Below, in pieces: positions 11,985 through 23,739 of a DNA stretch of 64,000 nt. Location of the stretch: assembly GCA_025716855.1 (NCBI GenBank), contig JAIXMQ010000016.1, positions 1-64,000 of the forward strand, in the 5' to 3' direction. The translations under genes and the position numbers were made by a program. The first letter of the stretch is position 1, and every line of letters starts with the position of its first letter. This stretch comes from Pilaira anomala (lineage: Eukaryota > Mucoromycota > Mucoromycetes > Mucorales > Mucoraceae). Below the pieces are notes generated by a model. The model made no database searches. It was not told the origin of the DNA and was given only the letters and a program-made list of their open reading frames with translations.

Positions 11985-12611
11985 CTGCAAATAATATATA
12001 TAAGAAAAAAAAAAGATACATTACTATTTTAGAATTCCATTGTTAGCGCGGTACAGGTAAATCGCGGGTTTTGACACAAGTTATTTTTTTTTTTTTCTCA
12101 CGCATAAATAGTAGACATAACTCTGCAATATCAATAAACTTTGATTTTCATTACATATTTGCTAAATCAATAAAATGTCAGCTTAAAGACTGTGACATGA
12201 ATATTAAGATCAGCAATGCTTTTTTTTTTTTAATTTCAAAAGGAAAAACGACTAACAATGGATAATATGCATGTGTATATGTAATCATCGATTCCTTACA
12301 GTGTTTGGTACCGATTTGAATAATTATATTTTTTTCAAGTTGATATGTAATTCACTAGTGTAAATTTATATATATATATAAAAAGGGTTACATTTTATTT
12401 AAGAAAAAGCAACTAAAACGTTTTTTTTTTCATAGATAGTTGGGTTTGGTATAATAGCTAATATACGTCAGATTACCAAATTTTAGTATAATATGTTAAA
12501 ATTCAAAATTCACGAAAAGGTATACCTAAATAAGCTTTATTCTCATTTTTTAACGGGAGAGAGAGAGAGAAACTTTGTAAAAAAAACCATTCTTTTTTTT
12601 TTTTTAAAGCG

Positions 12612-12644
<33 letters not shown>

Positions 12645-13334
12645 TTACAATCAAAAAGTTTAAAACACATGCAATTAAGCCATAGTCATATTTCAAAAGC
12701 AATTATACAGACAGAAAAAATGACAAAAAAAAAACTAGTAGAGTGAATTCAGAATAAAATTGTCTTATGGAGTCGTGCTATGATTAACATCTAGATATCA
12801 ATTTTCTAAAACTAGATTGTCGGCAACTCAACATACACACGCACACTTTCTATCTACTCCCATTTTTTTTTATCTTTTGACTTCTCATCACTTTTTACCC
12901 TCTTCTGTTCTTAATAGGGTCTCCTTTTATATATATATATATATATATATATTTGACATTTAAGAGCCAACTGAATGTTCTCATTATGATTTTCAGATAA
13001 TAATGTTCTTGTTTGAGTAAGGCTAGTATTTTTAAACATTGTAATCTGTCAAGTCTCTCTTTATACTTTTAAAATTTTTTATCTGTATACTTATCCAAGG
13101 TTTTTTTTTTTTGTCTTCCGTAATGCATAATTCTTCTTACATCAAAAAATTTCTGTCCCGTCTGGATTGTATCCGAGGTAAAGAACTACTCCTTATTTTT
13201 TTTTAAATTATACATAACGATTAGAAATAAGAATATCAATTCATCTCATTCTTTATTCCATAATCATTTCTTTATAGATAAAAGTTGTAGGATTTAAGCA
13301 CACTTTACTCTTTGATTACAACTGATGTATGTAT

Positions 13335-13374
<40 letters not shown>

Positions 13375-13607
13375 TCTAGATTAAAATTAATGGCTATTAT
13401 AGTCAATTTCAGTAAAGAACTTTAAAGCAAAGTATAACTGAATAATAATATGTATGCACATATATTTTGACCCATTGTTTTTTTTTTTGTAAGAGTAAAG
13501 AGCTAAAATGCTAATTCACTACCTTTTCATCTTTAAAATAGAAACTGTTTTATTGTTTGGCTTGTTTGAACTTTCTTACTCTGAAACTCTCGCCGATGAA
13601 TGAAATA

Positions 13608-13659
<52 letters not shown>

Positions 13660-15517
13660 TTATACATGTTATATATTTAAAGGTTAGAATAATCCTTTTC
13701 CTTTTTGTCCTGCATAATACATACCTTCACTTTTTTTTATTTTTCTGGTAATCTGAATTTTGAAGCCAGGTTTAAGCTATACTCCTTATTTTCTTAATTT
13801 ATATTCCTTTCAATTTGATGCGGGTTTTCGGAAGTCATAGCACGACTGATAAAGCTTATAGCGTTAAGGTTAATAGATACAATATTATCACCTATATTTT
13901 ATAACCATTCAGAATTTTATATAACGTGAAACCTGTTGATATTTTAGAATGGAGATGTTGATCTTTAGTAAAATTATTATATAAATTTGCTTTATGTGAT
14001 TTACAATTTTCCTAGTTCAATTTTTTTTTTTTTTTTTTTTTTTTTGCATCAACAACTGAAAAACATTTTCAGCATTATAATTTAATCGAACCTCTTCTTT
14101 ATAATGATTAGGTTCTGCTTCTGATGATAGCGACCTTTTTTGCTGAACCTGTAAGCTTTGGACAACCTGTCTTTATTAACTGCTTGATCCAAATGGTAGA
14201 CTATATGGCTATCAGCTCTTACTTCTTTGACCTATTTACACAAGCTTTTATATCGATTGGAAAGATTTTTTTTTCTGCATTTATTCTAAAAACATCCCTA
14301 AAGAAATATATTATCTTTATCTTTATACTCCATTTTTTGAAGGTTATTAAGGCAGGTATCAAAATTTTTCCTACAGTTGGAAAATGATACCCAGAATATT
14401 ATGATCATGTTCCAAAAAGTTACTTTAAAAGATTGTCCATAGGGGATAAGCCATTCTGTATCTTTTTTTTTTATTATTATTTCGTTGCTTAACTGAAGAA
14501 CGGATATTATAAGTTTATATTTTTAGAAATGAAAAAAAAATCCAGAGTACATGCTGATTTTCATAAATTATAAAAACAAAATACTTCTAGTAACAAATCA
14601 TGCTCTCCCCTTTTTTTTTTCTTGATGTCCAGAACATACTATTTAAATCTTTGCTAAATGATTAAATATATTGTCACAGCTCTTTGCTATTACTTAATAC
14701 TCCTGAGTGAGATGTTTTATCTGAGTTATACTTGGTCACGCATAAGACATGCATGGAATCTATTTTATAGTATCTTCTTCTTCTTATACTATGAACCCTT
14801 GACTTTTGTCTACTTGATTATAACTAATAATTCTAACAATATATATTTGTATATTTCTTTTGAAATTATGTATCCAATCAAACTTTCAAACATATACGAC
14901 TATTTTAACAGAGATAGAGTTGAGATGAACGTATAAAATAGTCGTTTCATCAGTAAGTTTAGAGATAATGAAGTTATGTAGGTTCGGGGTAGAGTTTGCT
15001 CAGGTATGCCCGGTTAGTGACTATATAAAGTTGCGTACAGGCTTTGTATAGTTGGGTTCTTAAACAAAGGCCTTGAGGTGTGTTATTAACGGGCATAATC
15101 TCTGAAAGGTTTAGTTTTGCTGAAAAAAAAAATTTTTTTTTTTCTTCTGTACTATGATGGGAAATTAAATATAATGAACCTTTTTCTATATTAAACAAGC
15201 ACCAATTGGTCGATGGAAAATATTAAATATGTCGATTGTTGATAATCTTTCCCTTTTATTAATTGATGCATCACCAAAGTACTTTTTCTCAGTACGTCCA
15301 AAGTTTTATTTTTCTAGTTAGATAAAGGCTAATTTCTTTTACATGTCCTTTTGAAAAAAACTCAAAATGTCATAAATACAAACTGTAGTTGGTTTTATAT
15401 TTGGACCTATATAGAGATGTTAACTGAAGACATGATCACCAAAAAAATGCACATATAAAGGAAGACATAAAGATAAATAAAAGAGAATTTATTTAAAGCG
15501 CTTGAATAAAATGCAAA
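11985..15517. other. Homopolymer-rich gene desert
   Basis: No supported gene. It contains a 49-base T tract (13610-13658), other long tracts (12618-12641, 13338-13372, 14022-14045) and TA runs. An 87-codon open frame at 14124-14387 continues after its stop in the same frame to about 14465 with protein-like text; this may be a coding relic and is discussed as a finding. Short tRNA-box-like words near 11866 and 12036 do not form a tRNA. Confidence 0.45.
13610..13658. repeat. 49-nt T homopolymer
   Basis: An uninterrupted T tract, the longest homopolymer in the window. Comparable tracts occur at 4202-4249 (A), 53785-53829 (T), 34269-34312 (A, inside an intron), 29781-29817 (A) and 18833-18865 (T). 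Exact lengths are prone to sequencing error. Confidence 0.8.
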
Positions 15518-16365
15518 TCAAAGCTTTTTCATGATATCATCATAAGTCGCTTTGACTTCATCCATGGATTTCTTGAGAGGATTCCAACGTACACCTAAAC
15601 CTGTTTCTTGGTCAGGTTTAGGAATAATATGAAAATGGACATGAGGCACAGCTTGATTAGCAAGCTTACCATTGTTCTATTTTTTTTTTAATTTTTTTTT
15701 AGTAATCATGTCTCTCTCTCATACAGACGTTTAAATATACTATCTTTTTTTTTTTTTTTTACCTGCAATACGTTATATTGTGCAAATCCACCGGCAGCAG
15801 CAATTTTTTTAGCTACTGGCATAACATCAGCCAAATAATCATCGGGTACTTGATGCATAAATTCTGCATGATCTACAGAGAGAAATGAATTAATATGGAT
15901 ATATTAAGCTATACATTACTGTTGTTGTCATATATGTTACATTTAGGGATAACTAACTAAAAAAAAAGGGGATATGAGTAAAAAAAAACACGAGTTTTAA
16001 ACATTTTCATAAAGTTTATTTACAGAGTGTCCTTCACTTAAGGGCTCAATATCCATAAAGGCATAACTATATATAATTAATAGTGAGTTACAGTGCTCGT
16101 CTTTGGAAATGAAAAACTAACCTTTTTTCAGTTTCAACTAATTTGAAAGAAGGAATGTCCTTTCTATAACATGACGCGTTAATTAACACAAGAGTTGAGT
16201 TGGAACCAAAGAAAAAAAAAATATTTACTTGATAATTTTACAAAAGATACAATTATCGTCAAGGTGGTTATGTGAAGTAGTAGACATGAGACGTTGTCGC
16301 TTTAAGAATACAGGTTTACTAAAAGAATTTTTGAAAAAAGGTAAACAATACAAAGAACGCGTCAT
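15518..16365 (-). CDS. HINT-type HIT family hydrolase
   Basis: Six exons: 16365-16229, 16163-16122, 16066-16024, 15956-15941 (only 16 nt), 15872-15763, 15676-15518. The product is 168 aa from the first ATG, or 142 aa from the internal ATG at 16287 (MSTTSHNHLDDNCIFCKIIK). Family landmarks are all present: CIFCKII zinc/nucleotide region, DIEPLSEGH, LVIPKYH (rebuilt across the 16-nt exon), VLQNNG, and the histidine triad HVHFH followed by IIPKP. HINT enzymes are purine nucleotide phosphoramidases that act as homodimers. The extra 26 residues of the long form (MTRSLYCLPFFKNSFSKPVF) have basic and hydroxyl residues and no acids, like a mitochondrial presequence, so two forms may arise from alternative starts. 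It lies 140 bp downstream of the LEA_2-like gene on the same strand. Confidence 0.93.
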
Positions 16366-16504
16366 GTTAAATATGTCGCTTTTAAAAAAAGAAACGGTAA
16401 ACAAAAAAAAAACCAACAAGAAATTTTATTAAAACCACTTTCGTATATAGGCCCAGCCTTTCTTTTTTTTTTTTTTTTTTTGTCTATTTCTTCTTCTTTC
16501 TCTT

Positions 16505-17709
16505 TTAACCAATGAGGTTAGTCAAGTCAGTAGGAACACCTGCTGGAATATTATCTAACACACCGGAAGGTATAAGGTCTTTGGGTAATCCATCAAGACT
16601 TGCACCCGTACCAGTGCCACCAGCTTTGCCCACTACGTCTGAGATTAAACCACCAATACTATTATCACCTGTTAAACCAGAAACAATTGCTTCAATGTTA
16701 TTCAATAAGGATGTTTGTTCACCAGCCTATTTTAAAATTCGTTAAAAGTTATTATATGCTATACGTAATATAATAATAAAGTTTTTTTATATTATTATAC
16801 TTGCATCAATTGGACATGCGAATGAAATAGAATCCGAAACCGGCACACTGATAGGTATACCGATAATATGAACAGTTGCAACCACTTTATAATCGAGTTT
16901 AATATCTTTTTTAGCTGCACCGCCTAAACCACAATCTGCCATGATTTTAGACATGACAGCTATATTATTATTATTTGTCATATCCACTGCCATATTAAAT
17001 GGGAATGAAATATTCGTTACAGAATAGGATCCAATATGAAGATCATAAAGTGTTCCTTCACCTAAAGATGTTGGATCATCATGATAATTAGCCTAATAAA
17101 ATACACAAACAATTATATTTACAGTTAAATTATAATTTCATTTTCATCTAACGGCAATAATAATAATAAAAAAAAAAAACTTACAGTAGCAGTCAATGTA
17201 GTAAATGTGACACTTTCAATATTTGGATTATTTACAACAAAGCCTAGTGATATATTCAAGTTTACAGTAGTTAAACCTGCCATACCAAAAGCAGGTGTAC
17301 CTTCAATCCCAGTAAATTCAATTGTAGGTACTTTGAATATAGCTACCAAGACACCTACCGCAATACCGATAGCAATAATAAGTAATAATAAAATACAAGA
17401 AATCCATCGACACCAGCGTGGACAACATGTACAACACCCACAACATATTTTGTCACAGCATGATCTATTTTCTTTATTATTTCTTCTAGCGTATTTCTCA
17501 TTCGAAGAAGCAGCAGCGACTTGACTTGTGCGCCGATGTATTGGAGTCGTTGGTGCTGAATAGTTATAATATCCATCTGCTGTTGCTGGTACGGGTTTGG
17601 ATTCTTCGTAATAAGGTCGATTTTGTGTCATATCGTTCATAGCATACGTATCATGTTGACGGTATGAGCTTGGGTCATAATCGTAATGTTGTTGTTGATG
17701 TTGATACAT
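16505..17709 (-). CDS. LEA_2/WHy-like single-pass membrane protein
   Basis: Three exons, 17709-17185, 17092-16805 and 16726-16505; 344 aa. The second intron starts with GC (GCAAGT) rather than GT; using the nearby GT puts the last exon out of frame. Order of parts: a Gln/Tyr/Asp-rich cytoplasmic head, a Cys-rich juxtamembrane patch (CCDKICCGCCTCCP), a transmembrane helix near residues 105-128, then an extracytoplasmic beta-rich region (VNLNISLGFVVNNPNIESV ... ISFPFNMAVDM ... VVATVHIIGIPISVPVS) that resembles LEA type 2/WHy domains. The C-terminal tail is Gly/Pro-rich. LEA_2-like membrane proteins are common in Mucoromycota, but the function here is not known. The Cys patch may be palmitoylated, which is inference. 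Confidence 0.8.
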
Positions 17710-18830
17710 TTGGTATATATATATAAAGACGGGCTAAGGTATAAAAAAATATTTAAAAGTCTTTTAAAACTAATATAAATAAGAGCGAGAGAGAGAGAGA
17801 GCGAGAGAGAAAGGGGGGGGGTTTATTCTATTAATATATGATTACAAAAAAGAAAGGAATGAAAAAAAAAATAATGTAATTCGTTTTTGTGTACGAAATC
17901 AAGCCAATCAAATCCGTTTAATTTAATATGTCCGTGTAACATATAATCTTCTCGTGTAACTCTGTACCTGAAGAAACTGAGTGAGTGAGAGTGAGAAGAG
18001 GAATGGCAACAAACATAAAATCATTTTCTTCTTCCATATAAAATTTAACCTCTTTATTTTAGCACTTTAGTCAAAGATTGGCTTATATTAATTGCATGTT
18101 TTCCATTTTTTTTTGTTTTTAGTATGCTTGTATTTTACATGCTCTTTGGTAATATACATAAATTGCAAAAATAGTAAGTAGAACTATACATCAGAATCCT
18201 CTATTTCCTCCAAAATAAATCGAAAATCTTTTATTATAGAGTGGCTCAATCGATACGCATAAATAGATTAACTCACAAGAGCCAAAAATTAATGTAACAC
18301 AGAAATAATATTAAAAGACATACTTTTCTACTGAAAAAAAGATTATGAAAAAACGGCATAACTATATCCATCAAGAAGTTTACATTAAAAAAACACACAC
18401 ACCAAGAACCGAGTTTTAATGCTCGGATGATGGATTACCGTCGGTAACCAAGCTCTGTTGTAAATTAGGAATTTCATATAAAAAAAATTTAAATAATAAA
18501 AAGAGAACTTATTTAGCTTTTAACTTTAAAGATTCTTATGAATATATATTTATTTGGTGTTACATACTTTACAATACAAAAAAAAAAAAAAAAAAAAAAA
18601 AAACTTTATATTCAGCAGCAGGACTCAAATCAAAATGGCAATACAGTTGAACTCGAGATAAAATATCCATATAAACATGACACGTAAAAAAAAACAATGC
18701 ATAAAGTGTCCATAATACCAAATCAGGCTTATAATATAGAGTTTTCAAAAGTTATATACGCCCAAAAAAAAAAAACTATTTTGAAATAAGCCGAAAGTAC
18801 CTTTTCAAATAAATCCAGTGTGTTAATTAT

Positions 18831-18869
<39 letters not shown>

Positions 18870-18941
18870 ATCAGACTTATTCTTTGGAAACCGAGTAAAG
18901 CTGAAATTTTTTTTAATAGTTCTCACGTAACTTTAAAAAAT
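17710..18941. other. Intergenic
   Basis: This 1.2-kb spacer lies between two divergently transcribed genes (LEA_2-like on minus, GT17 on plus), so it must hold both promoters. It has a GA-repeat and G-tract at 17785-17820, an A tract near 18579-18603 and a T tract at 18833-18865. No gene or RNA recognised. Confidence 0.45.
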
Positions 18942-20115
18942 ATGAATGGTAGCGTCGCATTTCTGTTAAGAAAGCGATCAGTAAGAGCTTGTTTGGTTTT
19001 ATTATTAGCCATCAGTAGTCTACTATGTTTAGTTGCTTTACAACCTACACTTGTAACCGACCTTGGTTATTATACAAGGCCCTTCTGGGACCAAGACCCA
19101 AATAGTTTCAAGATGATTCCTCATTACTATGCAGAAGATGTACCTTTAGAGAACTTATGTACTTTACATGGTTGGAAGATTAAAAGCGACAAGGACCGAG
19201 AGAGAGTGAAAGTATATGATGCGATTATCTTTAGTGTAGAACTGGATTTATTACAGATACGAATAAGAGAACTTTGGGACGTAGTAGATACATTTATTAT
19301 ATTAGAATCCAACGCAACATTTACTGGAAAACACAAACCTTATACGTTTCATCAACATAGAAAGGATTTTGAATTTGCAGCTAGTAAAATTCATCACGTC
19401 ATGATTCAACAACATGAGTTACCACCGGGAGAAGGACCGTTTTATAATGAAGGACAGATGCGTGTAGCAATGAATGCAGAGATAGAAAAGGCAGGTGCAA
19501 AAACGGGTGATATGATATTAATGTCGGATGTAGATGAAATTATTCGATCCAAAACTTTATATTTACTTAAAATGTGTGACGGTGTACCTGATGAATTGCA
19601 TTTACAGCTTCGAAATTATATGTTTTCCTTCGAATTCTTTCTTGATTCAAGTTCTTGGAGAGCTCATATTGTGAGATATAATGCAGGAGATACTCTTTAT
19701 ACACATGGTCAGATTACCGAGAATTTATTGTCTGATGCAGGTATGTATATATTTTATGCATCACTATTATATACGTTTATATTTATATATTATCTTATAT
19801 ATAGGCTGGCATTGTTCTTTTTGTTTTCGTACAATTGGTGAATTTCAATTTAAAATGAAGAGTTATTCTCATTCGGATAGAGTAAGATATGAAGGTTTAT
19901 TAGATCCTGCAAGAATACAACAAACTATATGTGATGGAAAAGATATATTTGATATGCCACCTGAAGCTTATACTTACAAAGACATGATATCAAAATTGGG
20001 TGCAATAGAATCAACAAAGTCAGGTGTAGGTTTACCATCCTCACTATTAAGGAATGCAGATCGCTATAAATTCTTATTGCCTGGTGGCTGTATACGAGAA
20101 GATTTTGTTGCCTAA
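18942..20115 (+). CDS. GT17 glycosyltransferase (GnT-III-like)
   Basis: Two exons, 18942-19740 and 19805-20115; 369 aa. A short basic cytoplasmic start (MNGSVAFLLRKRSVR) precedes a signal-anchor helix near residues 16-35, giving a type II Golgi topology. The catalytic region carries GT17 (MGAT3 family) landmarks: YDAIIFSVELDLLQIRIREL, FIILESNATFTGKHKP, the MILMSDVDEI metal/nucleotide-sugar motif, QLRNYMFSFEF and WHCSFCFR, the last spanning the intron. Animal members add bisecting N-acetylglucosamine to N-glycans; the acceptor in fungi is not established, so only the transferase class is claimed. Kinesin starts 202 bp downstream on the same strand; no functional link is implied. Confidence 0.9.
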
Positions 20116-20317
20116 CTAAACACATGATGTTGTTAGTTGTCACAATTTGTATGACACTGATTTAAAACCCCCTCAACACACACACATAACACACACTCAA
20201 TCACTCACATATATATACACATACACACATACACATACTCTCGCTCCCTTTTTTTTTTTCTCTTTTTTTTTTCTTTTTCTCTGCCTTTTCTTTTCCTTTT
20301 TTTAAAAAAAAAAATAA
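20116..20317 (+). promoter_or_regulatory. CA- and pyrimidine-rich kinesin promoter
   Basis: This 202-bp spacer carries a CA/TA-rich microsatellite (about 20173-20235), then a long CT/T-rich tract up to the kinesin ATG at 20318. Pyrimidine stretches directly before start codons are common in highly expressed fungal genes. The polyadenylation site of the GT17 gene must also lie here. Confidence 0.45.
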
Positions 20318-20996
20318 ATGTCTGGAAACAACATTAAGGTCGTGTGCCGTTTCCGTCCCCAAAACTCACTCGAAAACAGAGAGGGTGGTGTACCTATTCT
20401 TCACATTGATGAAGAAGGTACCAATTTACAATTGAAGGTAAAAAAAAAAAAAAAAAGAGTTCAACTCATCATCTTTTTACATGCTCATAATAAATTATTT
20501 TATTTTAGGGTGAAGCAACCAGTAATTTTGCTTTTGATAAAGTATTCGGAATGAATACACCTCAAAAAGATGTATTTGAATATTCTATCAAAAGTATCGT
20601 CGATGGTAAAGTTATTCGATTATCATTTCTAATTACATCACTGACTCCCCATTATTTCATCTTTCTATAGACGTCACTGCAGGTTATAACGGAACTGTAT
20701 TTGCTTATGGTCAAACAGGCTCTGGTAAAACTTTTACAATGATGGTAAGATTAAAAAAATCAATGATTTTCTGTACCTTTTTTTAAACCCCTCTCTTTTT
20801 TCCCCTCCCCCCTTTTTTTTTTTTTTTTGTCACAGGGTGCAGATATTGATGATGAAAATACGAAGGGTATTATTCCTCGTATCATTGAACAAATTTTCAC
20901 AAGCATTAATGATGCACCGAGTAATCTTGAATTCACTGTCAAAGTATCTTATATGGAAATTTATATGGAAAAAGTTCGAGATTTATTTAATCGTAC

Positions 20997-21038
<42 letters not shown>

Positions 21039-23739
21039 ATCTTTTTTATGTAATCGTATTAAATCCACAATTTTTATTTAATTTTTAGCTTCTGCTGATA
21101 ATTTGGCTATTCATGAAGATAAAACGCGTGGTGTTTATGTTAAGGATTTATATGAAATTTATGTTTCTAATACAGCAGAAGTTTTTCAAGCGATGAAAAA
21201 TGGTAGTAGTAATCGTGTAGTAGCTTATACAAGTAAGTGCATTAAAATTATAACGATTGCAACCGTATACTAACCTCAAAAAAAAAATTATCTAGACATG
21301 AATGCTGAAAGTTCACGATCTCATTCTATTGTGGTCATCACAATTACACAAAAGAATTTAGATACAGGTGCAGCAAAGAGTGGTAAACTTTATTTAGTCG
21401 ATTTAGCAGGTTCAGAAAAAGTGGGTAAAACAGGTGCTTCAGGTCAAACATTAGAAGAGGCCAAAAAGATCAATAAATCTCTGACTGCTCTTGGTATGGT
21501 TATCAACTCTTTAACGGATGGAAAATCAAGTCATATCCCTTATCGTGATTCAAAATTAACTCGTATCTTACAAGAATCCTTGGGTGGTAACTCACGTACT
21601 ACTTTAATTATCAATTGTTCTCCATCTTCTTATAATGAAGCTGAAACAATCTCTACCCTTCGATTCGGTATGCGTGCTAAATCTATCAAGAATAAAGCCA
21701 AGGTAAATGCAGATCTTTCTCCTGCTGAACTCAAGGCATTATTGAAAAAAGTCAAATCCGAAACTGTCACTTTCCAAACTTATATTGCCGCTTTAGAAGG
21801 TGAAGTCTCTGTTTGGCGTAACGGTAATACTTTAGCTGAAGATAAATGGGTCTCGATGGATAAGATCAATAAAGGTGATTACTCTGCTTTACCTCCTGCT
21901 TCTAATGCTAGAGTGGCGGCTGTAGCTGAAGATGCCTCTAGACCTAACACTCCTTCTTCAGTTGTACTTGAAAAGGATGAACGTGAAGAATTATTAAAGC
22001 GTGAAAACGAACTGATGGATCAAATCGCTGAAAAGGAAACGGAATTAGCCAATCGTGAAAAATTATTAGAATCATTAAAAGAAGAAATAGGTTATTACAA
22101 GGAACAAGAAGCTTCCGTCACAAAAGAAAATCAACAGATGACTACTGAATTAAGCGAACTTCGACTTCAACTTCAAAAGATTTCTTATGAGAGTAAAGAA
22201 AATGCTATTAATGTCGATTCATTAAAGGAAGCAAATCAAGAATTAATTGCTGAATTAGAAGAATTGAAAAAGAATCTCATCGAAGTACGCTTAGCTCACA
22301 AGGATAGTGCTGATAGTGAAAAAGAAAAGAAAAAAGCTCAAAAATTGGCCCAAATTATGTTTAAATTGGATCCATCTGTAAATATTTATAAAATATTATC
22401 ATTTTTTATTTTTCTTACAATTATTATTATTTTTTTTTTTTTTTTTACATATTTAGGGCGAAATCAATGAAAAAGAACGTCAAATTCGTGATTCACTTCA
22501 CAAGATTGAAACAGAAGGACAAGGTTCTCTCAGTCTCGAAGATTTAGTCTCTCTTCGTCGTGAATTAGCCGAATCCAAAGTCTTATTGGATCAACATACA
22601 AAGACAATTACAGACCTTACTTATGAAAAAGAATTATTAGACAAGAAAAAATTAGATTTAGATGGTCGTTTAGGTACTTTAGAACATGAGTTCGAAGAAC
22701 TCTTGGACAAGACAATTGCCGAAGAAGAAGTCACTGCTCAAAAGAATGCTGATATGGAAAAGACTCTTTCCAACTTGAAGGTAAAATACTGGTTTATTTA
22801 CTTTACAAAAAAAAAAATGCAAACATGCATAACTTAAATCTTCTTTTGTTATAAATAGAGTAAATTAGAGTCTCAATATGCATCTAAGAAAGAATTGCAA
22901 GAAAAGGAAATTGAAGATCTTAAAGCAGAAATTAGTGCAAAGAATGAAAATCTTCATAAACTTACTGGATCATTATCACAGCTTAAAGATGCTAATGATC
23001 AACTTCAACTTGCCCTTTCTGATCAACCTACACAAACTGAAAGTGGAGATTTATCAGTACGTGAAAAAGAGTTGGAACGTATGCGTAAGAGTATGGCTAA
23101 AGAATTGGCCGATTTTGAAACAATGAAGAAGGCCTTGATGCGAGACCTTCAAACTCGTTGTGAAAGAGTTGTTGAACTTGAAATGTCTTTGGATGAAACC
23201 CGAGAGCAATATAATAACGTTTTGAGAGCAAGTAATAACAAGGCTCAACAAAAGAAGATGGCCTTCTTGGAAAGAAACTTGGAACAATTAACTAATGTTC
23301 AAAAGCAGGTAATATATCTAAAAAAAAAAAGTATTTTAAATACAAAAGTTTTTTTTCTTCTAAACTCTTTTTTTTTTTTCTATTATAGCTTGTTGAACAA
23401 AACTCTTCGTTAAAGAAGGAAGTTGCAATTGCAGAACGTAAACTTCTTGCACGTAATGAACGTATTCAAAGCCTTGAGTCTCTCTTACAAGACGCTCAAG
23501 ATAAATTAATTAATCAAAATCAAAAGTTTGAGGCTCAACTTCAAGCTGTTCGTGAACGTCTTGAACAAGCTCGTACACAAAAATCACAATCTTCCATGGC
23601 CTTAAACTTTGGTCGTGTCGCTAAACCCCTTCGTGGTGGTGGAGCCATAGTTGAAAACTCTGAAAACTCTCCTACTTCACCAAGTGAGAAGCGCGATAAA
23701 CGTAACTCTTGGATTTCTGGCTTCATGGGTTCAAGATAA
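20318..23739 (+). CDS. Conventional kinesin-1 heavy chain
   Basis: Nine exons: 20318-20437, 20509-20605, 20671-20744, 20836-20992, 21089-21232, 21296-22377, 22457-22780, 22859-23308, 23389-23739; 932 aa, the usual size of fungal kinesin-1. The N-terminal motor shows VVCRFRP, the P-loop GQTGSGKT, switch [10 protein letters not shown], switch [17 protein letters not shown] and the [19 protein letters not shown] microtubule-binding helix. A long heptad-rich coiled coil (about 380-880) follows. The tail ends with VAKPLRGGG, matching the IAK autoinhibitory motif conserved in kinesin-1 tails. It carries organelles and vesicles toward microtubule plus ends and supports hyphal tip growth. As in other fungal kinesins, no light chain gene is nearby. 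AATAAA-like signals lie near 23854. Confidence 0.97.

Noticed and set aside
11866..12072. tRNA-like words (TAGCACAGCGGTA near 11872; TTAGCGCGGTA and CGCGGGTTTTGACAC near 12040)
   Set aside because: They resemble A- and B-box sequences, but no acceptor stem, anticodon arm or correct spacing can be formed from either, and the two pieces are about 170 bp apart.
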